The notes under the pieces: generated by a model
Databases searched by the model: none
Told to the model about the DNA's origin: nothing
What the model saw: the letters and a program-made list of their open reading frames with translations, nothing else
Translations under genes and position numbers: made by a program
Part shown: positions 1-8,257 of the stretch, piece by piece
Position numbering within the stretch: the stretch's first letter is position 1
How the letters are laid out: every line of letters starts with the position of its first letter
Source of the DNA: Variovorax sp. KK3
GTDB lineage: Bacteria; Pseudomonadota; Gammaproteobacteria; Burkholderiales; Burkholderiaceae_C
Direction of reading: 5' to 3'
Length of the DNA stretch: 64,000 bases
Assembly (NCBI RefSeq): GCF_001984055.1
Contig: NZ_LYVO01000016.1
Coordinates: 1-64,000 of the forward strand

Positions 1-777
1 GTCCAGGCCCGCGGCCGCCAGCTTGCCGTCGCGCAGTGCCGCGACCAGGGCGGGCTCGTCGATCACCTCGCCGCGCGCGGTGTTGATGACGATCGCGCCG
101 TGCGGCAGCCGCGCGAACTGCGCCTCGCCCAGCATGCCGCGCGTGTGGCCGTTCAGCGGCACGTGCAGGCTCAGCACGTCGGCCAGCGGCAGCAGTGCGT
201 CCAGGCTGTCCACCAGCGTGACGCCCTCGACCGGGCTCGGCTTGCCGGCCAGCATCGGATCGAAGGCGACGACCTCCATGCCGAGGGCTTGCGCCACGCG
301 CGCCACGCGCTGGCCGATCTGGCCGAAACCGACGAGGCCGAGCGTGCGGCCGCACAGCTCCACGCCGTCCTGCGCGCGCGTCCAGCGGCCGGCGCGAAGC
401 TCGGCGTCCATCCATGCGATGCGGCGCGCGGCCGAGAACATCAGGCCCAGGGTCAGCTCGGCGACCGACTGCGCGTTGGTGCCCGGCGTCACGTAGACCG
501 GGATGCCGCGCGCACTGGCCGCCTCGACATCGATGTTGCTCACGCCGACGCCGTGCTTGGAGATGACCTTCAGCGTGGGGCACGACCGGATGGCGCGGGA
601 CGACAGCGCGACCGTGCGCGAGATCACGGCGTCGACCGGCTGCGCGGCCAGGATGCCTTCGACCTCGATCGGGTCGTCGGCCTGCGAGAGGTAGAGCACG
701 CGCGCCCCTTGCTGGGCCAACAGGGCGGCACCCGGGGCGGCGAGCCGGGGCGCGGTGACGAAGACGGTGAAGCTCAT
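1..777 (-). CDS. D-isomer 2-hydroxyacid dehydrogenase, 3'-truncated by window edge
   Basis: NAD-dependent reduction or oxidation of a 2-keto/2-hydroxy acid, in the phosphoglycerate-dehydrogenase-like superfamily. 259 N-terminal residues are visible; roughly the last 50-60 lie outside the window. The Rossmann motif GLVGFGQIGQ and the catalytic-arginine region INTARGEVID are present, as is the substrate-loop segment SKHGVGVSNID. The ATG start lies 34 bp after the stop of the Bug receptor gene on the same strand, so the two are probably co-transcribed. The pairing suggests uptake and oxidation of a hydroxy acid, but the substrate cannot be read from sequence. Confidence 0.88.
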   Translation of the reverse strand, partial: MSFTVFVTAPRLAAPGAALLAQQGARVLYLSQADDPIEVEGILAAQPVDAVISRTVALSSRAIRSCPTLKVISKHGVGVSNIDVEAASARGIPVYVTPGTNAQSVAELTLGLMFSAARRIAWMDAELRAGRWTRAQDGVELCGRTLGLVGFGQIGQRVARVAQALGMEVVAFDPMLAGKPSPVEGVTLVDSLDALLPLADVLSLHVPLNGHTRGMLGEAQFARLPHGAIVINTARGEVIDEPALVAALRDGKLAAAGLD

Positions 778-811
778 GGGCGTTCTTTCAGGATCGAAGC
801 GAGGGCAGGGC

Positions 812-1804
812 TCAGTCGAGGCGGATGTTGGCCTCGCGGATCAGCGTGCCCCACTTCTTGTGCTCCTCGCGCACGTAGCCCGCGAAGTGGCTTGGGCTGC
901 CGCCGGTCGGCACGCTGCCTTCGAGCGCGAGCTTGTGCACGGTGTCGGGCAGCTGGAGCACCTTCTGCACTTCGGCATTGATGCGTTCGACCACGGCCGC
1001 CGGCGTGCCGGGCGGTGCGACGAGTCCGGTCCAGGTGATCGCATCGAAGCCGGGGTAGCCCGACTCGGCGACCGTCGGCACGTTGGCCAGCGAGGGCACG
1101 TTGGTGACGCGCTTGCTGCTGCTCACCGCGAGCCCGCGCACCTTGCCGCCGGTCAACTGCGGAATCGCCGCGGCCGTGCTCGCGAAGTTGAGCTCGACCT
1201 GGTTGCCGAGCAGGTCCGTCATGGCCGGGCCCGCGCCCTTGTACGGCACGTTCAGGATGCGGATGTCGGCACGGCGCTCGAGCATCTCGCCGGCCAGGTG
1301 GCCCACCGTGCCGTTGCCCGCCAGACCGATGCGCAACGATTCGGGCTTCGCCTTCGCAGCCGCCACCACGTCGGCCAGCGTCTTGTGCGGAGAACTGGCG
1401 TTGACGATCAGCACCACCGGCTGCGCCGACACCGCGCCGATCGGCGCGAAGTCCTTCAGCGGGTCGAAAGGCATCTTGGGGTAGAGCCAGGGGTTGATGG
1501 CCAGGTTGGCCGTCTGCCCCAAACCGATGGTGTAGCCATCGGGCGCGGCCTTGGCCACCGCATCGAGACCGATGTTGCCGCCCGCGCCCGGCTTGTTGTC
1601 CACCACCACGGTCCAGCCCGATTGGCTGGTGAGCTTCTCGGCCAGCAGGCGCGCGACGAAGTCGGTGCCGCCGCCGGGCGGGAAGGGCACCACCAGCTTG
1701 ATCGGCTTGGCGGGGAAGGTCGCTTGCGCGGCAACGCCGGTGGTGGTCAGCGCCAGCGCGCCGAGGGCTGCGAGGGCGACGAAGGTGCGTCGGCTGGAAT
1801 GCAT
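812..1804 (-). CDS. Bug-family (TctC) periplasmic solute-binding protein
   Basis: Periplasmic receptor of the tripartite tricarboxylate transporter type, binding small carboxylates or related compounds. The start chosen is the ATG at 1804, preceded by CAGGAG at good spacing; an in-frame ATG 60 bp upstream has no such site. It gives a 330-residue protein with a clean Sec signal peptide (SSRRTF, then a hydrophobic core, then VAAQA). Family hallmarks are PIKLVVPFPPGGGTD after the cleavage site and the VPYKGAGPAMTDLLGNQ segment. It is the first gene before the hydroxyacid dehydrogenase and is divergent from a LysR regulator, which probably controls both. No TctA/TctB subunits lie nearby. Confidence 0.93.
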   Translation of the reverse strand: MHSSRRTFVALAALGALALTTTGVAAQATFPAKPIKLVVPFPPGGGTDFVARLLAEKLTSQSGWTVVVDNKPGAGGNIGLDAVAKAAPDGYTIGLGQTANLAINPWLYPKMPFDPLKDFAPIGAVSAQPVVLIVNASSPHKTLADVVAAAKAKPESLRIGLAGNGTVGHLAGEMLERRADIRILNVPYKGAGPAMTDLLGNQVELNFASTAAAIPQLTGGKVRGLAVSSSKRVTNVPSLANVPTVAESGYPGFDAITWTGLVAPPGTPAAVVERINAEVQKVLQLPDTVHKLALEGSVPTGGSPSHFAGYVREEHKKWGTLIREANIRLD

Positions 1805-1901
1805 GTTCGGTCTCCTGTTGAATGGGTTGCCGCGATTCTGAAAACTCGCATTCATTCCGTCCATTCGATAATGTTCATCTTTCGATTCCTCGGAGCTATG
1901 A

Positions 1902-2825
1902 ATGGACCTGCAGTTGCGCGATCTTCGCTATTTCGAGGCCGTGGCCGAGATGGGACATGTGGGCCAGGCGGCCGACAGGCTGGGCCGCACGCAGCCCGCG
2001 TTGACCAAGGCGGTGCAGCGGCTGGAGGAGTCCTTCGGCAGCGCGCTGTTCGAGCGCCGGGGGCGCGGCATCCGCCTCACACCGGTCGGCGAGGTGCTGC
2101 TCGCGCGTGCGCGCCAGCTGCGCGGCGCCACGGAAGAGGCCTTGCGCGAAGTCAGCGACTTCGCGCGCGGCAACGCGGGGCACGTGCGCATCGGCAGCGG
2201 GCCGATCGCGGCCGACCACGTGCTGCCCGAGGTCTGCAACCTGCTGCTGGCCGAGGCGCCCGACACCACCATCGACATCACGATCGCGCCGAGCATGGCT
2301 CTGCGCGAGCAGCTGCGCGAGGGGGTCATCGACCTGCTGATCGGCCTGATGCCCGAGGCGGACCCCGCGTTCGTGACGCATCCGATCGTCGAGGACGTGG
2401 TGGTCGTCGCGGCGCGCCGCGAGCACCCGGTGTTCGCGCACAAGCGCGTGAGCATGAAGACCTTGCTGCAGTGGCGCTGGGTGCTGCCGGGCGACAACAT
2501 CCCCAGCCGGCAGTGGCTCGACGCGGCCTTTCGCTCGCGCGCCTTGCCCGCGCCGACGGTTCAGCTCAACGCCAATTCGATTCCGCTGCTGCCGCGCCTC
2601 ATCGCACGCACCGACATGCTGAGCTTCCTGTCGCGGCACAACCTGGAAGCCGGTGGCCAATACGGATCGCTGCGCGAGGTGGCCCTGAAAGAGACGACCC
2701 TGAAGCGCCTCCTCGGAGTGACCTACAGAAAAGAGGGTTACCTGTCGCCGGCCGCGCAGCGCCTGCTCGGATTGCTTCGCTCACAGGGGGCGCAGATGTT
2801 TTCGCGGGCGGCCGGGCCCGCATAG
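1902..2825 (+). CDS. LysR-family transcriptional regulator
   Basis: A 307-residue LysR-type regulator. The N-terminal winged helix-turn-helix covers residues 1-60 (LRYFEAVAEMGHVGQAADRL, then RTQPALTKAVQRLEE). The rest is the co-inducer domain. The start is the ATG at 1902, with CGGAG six bases upstream; an ATG four bases earlier is out of frame. It is divergent from the Bug receptor across about 100 bp. That spacer contains two ATTCGAT/TTTCGAT-like repeats (around 1864-1886) that could be part of its operator, though this is only a guess. Likely role: inducer-dependent control of the adjacent transport and dehydrogenase genes. Confidence 0.93.
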   Translation: MDLQLRDLRYFEAVAEMGHVGQAADRLGRTQPALTKAVQRLEESFGSALFERRGRGIRLTPVGEVLLARARQLRGATEEALREVSDFARGNAGHVRIGSGPIAADHVLPEVCNLLLAEAPDTTIDITIAPSMALREQLREGVIDLLIGLMPEADPAFVTHPIVEDVVVVAARREHPVFAHKRVSMKTLLQWRWVLPGDNIPSRQWLDAAFRSRALPAPTVQLNANSIPLLPRLIARTDMLSFLSRHNLEAGGQYGSLREVALKETTLKRLLGVTYRKEGYLSPAAQRLLGLLRSQGAQMFSRAAGPA

Positions 2826-3167
2826 CCTGCCGCGCATTCGGCGGCAAATCGGCACGGATGCAACGCAAAACGGCACTGCACCGATAAATCACCTACACTC
2901 CCCCGATCGACTGCGGCGTGCTCGTTGCCTCAGTCCTTGATTGACACCTCGCATCAGCCGCTGGCCATACAGGTCCCGGCCTCGCAGTTTCCCTCCTGCC
3001 GGCCGAACGTCACATCCCTTTTGACGAGCGTCGTCGTTGGTCCGTTCTTCAAAAAACAACCCGGACCGATCTCCTTCCCCCGTTTTATCAAGCGCCCCTG
3101 CTGGCTCATCGAGCTGCTGCAGTTGCGTCTTCGGTCACCGCGCGAGCGGGCCGTCGTTTCAGGACAC
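2826..3167. other. Intergenic stretch without a supportable gene
   Basis: About 340 bp that is less GC-rich than its surroundings, with runs such as CAAAAAACAA. A TTGACA at 2941-2946 could be a -35 box, but the matching -10 (CATAC near 2966) is poor. The region probably holds the promoter and a long leader for the small protein and RRM genes downstream. Nothing else was recognised. Confidence 0.4.
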
Positions 3168-3383
3168 ATGCAACCATTCGAAGCCCACGAGGTGGGCAAA
3201 TACCTCGTCACACCGATGACGAAAGTCACCGAGGCTGGCCAGTACGCCGCGTCGGTATCCATTCGCCGCGGCATGCACGATCGCGTCTATCGGCTCAAGG
3301 GCAGCTTCAGCAGCGCGGCGCGAGCCGCGCGCTATGCCCTGGCCAACGGCCGCCACTTCGTGCTGAGCAACCAGCTGGCCTAG
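3168..3383 (+). CDS. Small conserved-looking hypothetical protein (71 aa)
   Basis: I do not recognise a named family. The ATG at 3168 has CAGGA five bases upstream; an open frame extends further 5' but its residues look non-coding. The product is small and basic (SIRRGMHDRVYRLKG, then AARAARYALANGRHFV), with no signal peptide or membrane segment. It lies 75 bp before the RRM gene on the same strand and may share its transcript, which would fit a nucleic-acid-related or stress role. That is inference from position and charge only. Confidence 0.6.
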   Translation: MQPFEAHEVGKYLVTPMTKVTEAGQYAASVSIRRGMHDRVYRLKGSFSSAARAARYALANGRHFVLSNQLA

Positions 3384-3458
3384 CCGGCTGCCCCTATCCA
3401 TATCCACCCCTTCTTCAACAAGGCCCCTCCGGGCTTGAACACCTCACCAGGAACACTC

Positions 3459-3797
3459 ATGGACAACAAACTCTACGTCGGCAATCTCTCCTACTCCGTC
3501 CGCGACGACTCGCTGCAGCAGCGCTTCGAAGCCTTCGGCCGCGTCAACTCCGCCAAGGTCATGATGGAACGCGATTCGGGTCGCTCCAAGGGCTTCGGCT
3601 TCGTCGAAATGGGCTCGGCCGAAGAAGCGCAAGCCGCCATTCAAGGCCTGAACGGCAAGGACCTCGACGGTCGCGCACTCACGGTCAACGTGGCTCGCCC
3701 GATGGAATCGCGTTCGGGCGGTTCGGGCGGCGGCTACGGCGGCGGCCGTGGTGACGGCGGTGGCGGCGGCTACCGCGGCGGCAACAACCGCTACTGA
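3459..3797 (+). CDS. Glycine-rich RRM RNA-binding protein
   Basis: Single-RRM protein of the bacterial Rbp type, binding single-stranded RNA in the cytoplasm, possibly as a cold-stress chaperone. The RNP2 motif LYVGNL is at residues 4-9 and RNP1 RSKGFGFVEM near residues 42-51. The tail after residue 88 is Gly/Arg/Tyr-rich (SGGGYGGGRGDGGGGGYRGG). The start is the ATG at 3459, with AGGA seven bases upstream, not the in-frame ATG at 3435. Two strong hairpins follow the stop codon. Confidence 0.95.
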   Translation: MDNKLYVGNLSYSVRDDSLQQRFEAFGRVNSAKVMMERDSGRSKGFGFVEMGSAEEAQAAIQGLNGKDLDGRALTVNVARPMESRSGGSGGGYGGGRGDGGGGGYRGGNNRY

Positions 3798-3808
3798 TCT
3801 GCGGCGTG

Positions 3809-3832
3809 GCACACGCCTCGAGGGGCGTGTGC
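3809..3832 (+). terminator. Hairpin after the RRM gene
   Basis: Perfect 9-bp stem GCACACGCC/GGCGTGTGC with a 6-base loop, starting 11 bases after the RRM stop codon. No T-run follows, so it may be a processing or stability hairpin, or work together with the next hairpin. Confidence 0.6.
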
Positions 3833-3843
3833 TCAGCTGACGG

Positions 3844-3866
3844 CAGCGCCCTCTTCGAGGGCGCTG
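3844..3866 (+). terminator. Second hairpin after the RRM gene
   Basis: Perfect 10-bp stem CAGCGCCCTC/GAGGGCGCTG with a TTC loop, followed by TCGC rather than a T-run. Stem strength and position between two independent genes suggest it ends the RRM transcript. Confidence 0.65.
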
Positions 3867-3950
3867 TCGCATGGGCTGAAAGAGTTCACTGCCGACGGGG
3901 CGTTGCGGGTCTATGATTTCGCCCGCAAATGCGTCCACAGGAGGCAGACG

Positions 3951-5393
3951 ATGTTCAACGTCAGCAAAGCCACGGGCCTTCCGAGCGCGGCCCATGCATG
4001 GGTGACCTCGCCCTTCGGCGACGGATACTTTGCCGTGCAGGACAAGGCCAAGAACGGCAACATCGACCCCGCCTACCTGATGCTGGCCTACGCCTTCGAT
4101 CAGGGTTGGGACAAGACCGCAGTCCACAGCAGCTACAAGCTCGATCAGTCGTGGATGACTGCAGCCAGCGGGTTGATCAGCCTGGCTTCATCGGCGCTCG
4201 GAAGTTTCCAGACGTCGATCTGGCAGCAGACCTCGGCTGCCAAGGCAGGCGGATTGCGGGGCAACCTTCACGAGGTCTCGCTGGCCGGTGCACCGCCGCC
4301 CGACAGCCCGGGCCCGCTCGATGCAGGTGACATCTTCGCGCCCAACAGCAGGGGCTATCACAACATCCCGCGCCTGTACTTGATGGCTGCGCTGGTCCTG
4401 GAAGAAAAAGCCAACGCGTCCGTCGTCGCGCTGGTGGCGAACGAGCGCGGCCTGATCGTCGCCATGGGCAAGAAGTCGCATGGCGAACACGGCTGCGGCC
4501 ACGCTGAAGTGCGTGCCTTGTTGTCCATCAAGGGGCTGGTGCCCGGCCGCGCCATGCTGTTTTCGACACTCAAGCCGTGCAACATGTGCGCGGGCCTGAT
4601 CCGGGCGGTGTTCTCGGGCAACTGCAAGCAATACTGGGCGCGCAGCGATCCCTCCGCTGGCGCCAACTATCAGAAGGTGACAGGCCTTTCGCTTCCCAAC
4701 GGACTGGCGTCGACCGAATCCGCCAAGAATGACGTCAATCGGCTTCGGCAGATCAAGCTGCAGGACGGCAGCAGCTTCAACGAAGTCTTCTCTCAAGGCT
4801 GGGATTCGAGAGACGGCCGTCTCGCCCTCGCGAGGACGGGTGCGCCCGAACGGATGAAGCAGGCCTATCTGGATTGGTGCGATGCGGTCATCAAGCCGGG
4901 CGCCGTGGTGGGCCGCTCTCCCGGCGTCGAAGTTCGCGTCAAGAAGATCGAAGCCGTGCTCGCCAAGGCCAAGGCCTGCGGAGACGCCAATGCGCTGTCC
5001 AAGCGCAACGACATCTTCGAGCATTGGGTGAAGAATTCATCCAAGGCGTCCGGCATGGTGAACGACGATCAGAAGTTGATCTTGGCCGCCTTCACCAACA
5101 GTGCCCAGGCCAAAGGTGTCGACAGCCCGATCAAGATCGCCACCAAGGAAGCCGGCATGGGCATCGTCGAGTACATCTCGGCGGCTCCGAGGTCGACCAA
5201 CCTCCGCACTTCGGCTCGCAATGCGCTGTCGAGCAAGTTCATGAAGTACGGCAAGTCGGCAGGCGACGTGCAGGGCGTCACGGGTGCCAGGCTCACCGCG
5301 CCGGCCGGCCCGCCGCCGCCCAGCAGGAGCAACGACGTGCGCATGGCCACGATCAGCAACTACCTGTTCGGCTTTCTGCAGACGCAGCGGTGA
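3951..5393 (+). CDS. Deaminase-fold protein (Bd3614-like), function unknown
   Basis: 480-residue protein with a zinc-dependent cytidine-deaminase-fold core. It has H184-A-E186 (ligand and proton shuttle), then P209-C210-N-M-C213 (zinc ligands) about 25 residues later. The strand before it (VVALVANERGLIVAMG) fits the deaminase core. Flanks of about 140 residues (N-terminal) and 250 residues (C-terminal, mostly helical) match no family I know. The start at 3951 has a perfect AGGAGG; no signal peptide is seen. The family was described among bacterial toxin and editing deaminases, but there is no secretion marker, PAAR or Rhs domain, or adjacent immunity gene here. Target (nucleotide, RNA, DNA or small molecule) is unknown. 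Confidence 0.75.
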   Translation: MFNVSKATGLPSAAHAWVTSPFGDGYFAVQDKAKNGNIDPAYLMLAYAFDQGWDKTAVHSSYKLDQSWMTAASGLISLASSALGSFQTSIWQQTSAAKAGGLRGNLHEVSLAGAPPPDSPGPLDAGDIFAPNSRGYHNIPRLYLMAALVLEEKANASVVALVANERGLIVAMGKKSHGEHGCGHAEVRALLSIKGLVPGRAMLFSTLKPCNMCAGLIRAVFSGNCKQYWARSDPSAGANYQKVTGLSLPNGLASTESAKNDVNRLRQIKLQDGSSFNEVFSQGWDSRDGRLALARTGAPERMKQAYLDWCDAVIKPGAVVGRSPGVEVRVKKIEAVLAKAKACGDANALSKRNDIFEHWVKNSSKASGMVNDDQKLILAAFTNSAQAKGVDSPIKIATKEAGMGIVEYISAAPRSTNLRTSARNALSSKFMKYGKSAGDVQGVTGARLTAPAGPPPPSRSNDVRMATISNYLFGFLQTQR

Positions 5394-5403
5394 ATCGCCT
5401 GGC

Positions 5404-5448
5404 TTGGCAAGCCTCGCATTCCTGCCGATCGTCGCCAGCGCACGCTGG
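5404..5448 (+). pseudogene. Remnant related to the spermidine-synthase-like gene at 8258
   Basis: In one frame this 45-bp stretch encodes LASLAFLPIVASARW, identical to an internal segment of the membrane-anchored spermidine-synthase-like protein (codons at 8501-8545). The two DNA copies differ at seven bases in six codons, all synonymous. That pattern implies descent from a protein-coding copy rather than chance or a fresh DNA duplication. No flanking similarity was seen by eye. It sits in the 66-bp gap between the deaminase stop and the regulator stop. Confidence 0.5.
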
Positions 5449-5459
5449 CGCGCCCGTGT

Positions 5460-8111
5460 TCAGGCCGCGATGTGCGCGCGGTACCAGTTGGCCGCCTGCA
5501 GCCGCGACTCCAGATCGAGCCGATCGAGGATGCGCGCCACGTGGCGCTTGACGGTGTGCGGGCTCAGGTCGAGGCGCTTCGCGATCAGTTTGTTGCTCTG
5601 GCCACCGGCGATCAGTTCGAGAACCTCCAACTCCCTGGGGCTGAGGCTGGCGTCGTTGCTCGCTGGCGCGTGAGGCGCTTCGGCGGTCGCCGAACCGGTC
5701 TTGAACTGGCGCGCGGTGCCGATCCATTGCCGCAATGATGCGAGCTTTTCCTCGGAAGCCACGCCACTCCATCCGGCGTGCGCAAGCGCTTCCAGCGTGG
5801 GTATGCCCGTGGCCAGCAACTGGCCGACGTTGCCGCTTTCGGCCGTCTGGTCGATCACGTGCTCGAGCACCTGCCACGCTGCCGAAGGCGAGCCGTTCTC
5901 CAGTTCGGCGAGTGCCAGCCGTGTTCGGATCAGCATCTTGAGCAATGTCGGCTCCGGCAGCACGGTGCTGTCGGCCAGTTCGCGAAAGCCGGCCAGGGCC
6001 TCGGCCAGGCGTCCTTCCTGAAGGGCCAGCTGGGCATGGATGGTTCCGACCAAGGGCCGGACCTGGAGGTCGCCGTGGTCGTCCGCATGCTCGAGCGTGG
6101 CCAGATGCTGGCGCACCCGTTGCCAGTCGCCGGCGGCAGCCAGCGCCCTCAAGGCGAGGCGAAGCAGCATCACGGGCAAGGCGCTGGACGGGTCCATCTG
6201 CGCGATCCGGGACGTGATGGCGTCGAAAGTCGCCCTTACGGCTTCCTTGTCGTCGCGGCTCACGTGGTACGCGATCATCACGTTGAGCAGTCGCGCTTGC
6301 AGGCCAGGAGGCTGGCACAGCCAGCGAACGTCGTCCTCGATCGTGCGGATCAAGGATTCCAACGCCGGAAAGTCGCCCAGGAACAGAAGCCGCCAAGCCT
6401 CGGTGACGTTCGCAGTTGCTCGCAGCGATTCATGCCCGTCGACGGCCGCCAGCTTGGCGCCGTCGACCATGCGCCGGACCTGCGCGCCCATGCCAGGATG
6501 TGCGATGAACGGGAAGATGTTGGGAAGGCAGCGTGACCACAGCTCCGCGCTGTTCTGTTGCGAGAGCAGGTCGATCACCCTCGCGAGCCGATGGCTCGGC
6601 CCATCGTGCGGGCCGTGATAGCCCTCGTACCAGAGGTCGAGCAGTTCGCTGATCGTCTCGGCCTCGAGGTCCATGGCCTGCGCGCGCACCTCCTGGCCCA
6701 GGCGCCGCGCTTCTTCGAAATCGCCGCAGAACATCGTGGCCAGCGCTTGCATGGCCCGCGCGCGCTGGGCCTCGCCAGGCCGCCCGTCCGACTCGAAACC
6801 GGCGGCCGCAAACGCCATGTCCGAGCGCACTGCGTGGTACTGGTCGTGGCGCAACGCATGCAGGCCGCGCGCGAAGGCAAGCTGCGGCGACCCTGTCTGG
6901 ATGTGACCGGGGAACTGCGCAATCATGCGTGTCAGTTGCACGCCCTCGTCGCGGATGATCATGTCGGGCGCGGCGTCGGCCAGGCTCTGTTGCGCCTCGC
7001 CCCACGCATTTGCGCGCAGGTAGGTGAGGGTGCGCCGCACCGGGTCGGGTTCGCCTTGCGCCGCCAGGCAGAGCAACGCCGGCAACTCGTCGGGGAACTC
7101 GCGGCGCAGCCGTTCTTCGAGGAAATCTCTAAAGAGGTCGTGCAGGCGCAGCGTCAGTGGCTCGCTGTCGAGCACGGAAACGAACAGCCTCCGGCGCTCG
7201 ATCTCTTCCAGCAGCGCGCTCGCGCGCGGCTGCCCGCTGACGCGTTCGCAGCGCTGCGCGGTGAGTTCGGCCAGCACGGAGCAGCGCAGCAGGAACTGCT
7301 GCATGTCCTGCGGAAGATTCGCCAGCACCTCGCTGGCCAGGTAGTCGAACAGGTTCCGTCGGCTTTGCCAGGTGCCTTTCGGCGCGCCATCGGCCGATCG
7401 CCTCGAGGTATCGAGGCTCAGGCAGAGGCCGGCTGGCCAGCCGCGGGTTCGCTCGAACAGCTGTTGCGCCTGCTCGTGATCATCTTGCCCGGTGGTGCTG
7501 CGCCACAGGTCGCGCACCTCGTCTTCGGAGAAACCGAGCGCGCTTTCGTCGAAGATCGCCAGCTCGCGGCGAGCCAGCCACCGACCCAGGGACAGCTTCG
7601 GCTCATGGCGCGTGGACAGCACGAGCGTCCAGTTGTGCGGCAGCTGCTCGATCAGCCGATCGAGAAACTCGACGACGAGAGGGTCGGCCACGGCATGCAG
7701 GTCGTCCAGCGCGATCACGCCGAAGGGCGTGCTGGTGGCCTGCAGCGTGCTGGCCAAGGCCGCCACTGCGTCCTTGAGCTTGTGCTGCGCCAGAAGGTCG
7801 AACAAGGCCTCGGGCGCCACGCGCCATGGCGGGTCCATGGGGTCCAGTGCCTCGATGAGGTAGCCGAGCAGGCGGCGAAGATCATCATCCTTGTCGACGG
7901 AGATCCAGGCGACTGCGTGGCTTGCCGGCAGGCGCCGCACCTGCCGGGACAATGCGGCCGTCTTGCCGTAGCCTGCCGGCGCCACGAGCAGGACCAGGCG
8001 GCAGTTCGCGAGCGCGTCGTCGAGCGATTCCTCCAGAGCGCGGCGGTCGATCAAGCCGCTGCGAAAGCGAGGTGCCTGGATCTTGGCGCTGACGAGGCCA
8101 TCGGTGTGCAT
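5460..8111 (-). CDS. MalT-type LuxR-family ATP-dependent regulator
   Basis: Large signal-transduction ATPase with numerous domains (STAND) regulator of 883 residues. The N-terminal NTPase has Walker A APAGYGKTA near residues 45-53 and a Walker B-like VIALDD segment. A long helical TPR-like sensor region follows. The C-terminal LuxR helix-turn-helix covers about residues 815-875 (SPRELEVLELIAGGQSNKLI, then SPHTVKRHVARI). MalT relatives bind a small inducer and ATP, oligomerise and activate transcription. It is divergent from the spermidine-synthase-like gene and converges on the deaminase gene. Its inducer and targets are unknown. Confidence 0.92.
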   Translation of the reverse strand: MHTDGLVSAKIQAPRFRSGLIDRRALEESLDDALANCRLVLLVAPAGYGKTAALSRQVRRLPASHAVAWISVDKDDDLRRLLGYLIEALDPMDPPWRVAPEALFDLLAQHKLKDAVAALASTLQATSTPFGVIALDDLHAVADPLVVEFLDRLIEQLPHNWTLVLSTRHEPKLSLGRWLARRELAIFDESALGFSEDEVRDLWRSTTGQDDHEQAQQLFERTRGWPAGLCLSLDTSRRSADGAPKGTWQSRRNLFDYLASEVLANLPQDMQQFLLRCSVLAELTAQRCERVSGQPRASALLEEIERRRLFVSVLDSEPLTLRLHDLFRDFLEERLRREFPDELPALLCLAAQGEPDPVRRTLTYLRANAWGEAQQSLADAAPDMIIRDEGVQLTRMIAQFPGHIQTGSPQLAFARGLHALRHDQYHAVRSDMAFAAAGFESDGRPGEAQRARAMQALATMFCGDFEEARRLGQEVRAQAMDLEAETISELLDLWYEGYHGPHDGPSHRLARVIDLLSQQNSAELWSRCLPNIFPFIAHPGMGAQVRRMVDGAKLAAVDGHESLRATANVTEAWRLLFLGDFPALESLIRTIEDDVRWLCQPPGLQARLLNVMIAYHVSRDDKEAVRATFDAITSRIAQMDPSSALPVMLLRLALRALAAAGDWQRVRQHLATLEHADDHGDLQVRPLVGTIHAQLALQEGRLAEALAGFRELADSTVLPEPTLLKMLIRTRLALAELENGSPSAAWQVLEHVIDQTAESGNVGQLLATGIPTLEALAHAGWSGVASEEKLASLRQWIGTARQFKTGSATAEAPHAPASNDASLSPRELEVLELIAGGQSNKLIAKRLDLSPHTVKRHVARILDRLDLESRLQAANWYRAHIAA

Positions 8112-8257
8112 GGTGTTCGCGGTTTATATCCCACTATCGGATGGCAGGTGAACGGCGTCGTCAGCGGGCCAGGGCTGGATGAATTCCTGCAAGCGGGGTC
8201 GCGGCGCGGCCGTATAAGCGATCACCCTTACTGCATCGCCGCCGTCCAGGCCCCCGC

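Noticed and set aside
2925-3167. N-terminal extension of the small 71-residue protein
   Set aside because: The extension lacks coding character and the internal ATG at 3168 has the better ribosome site.
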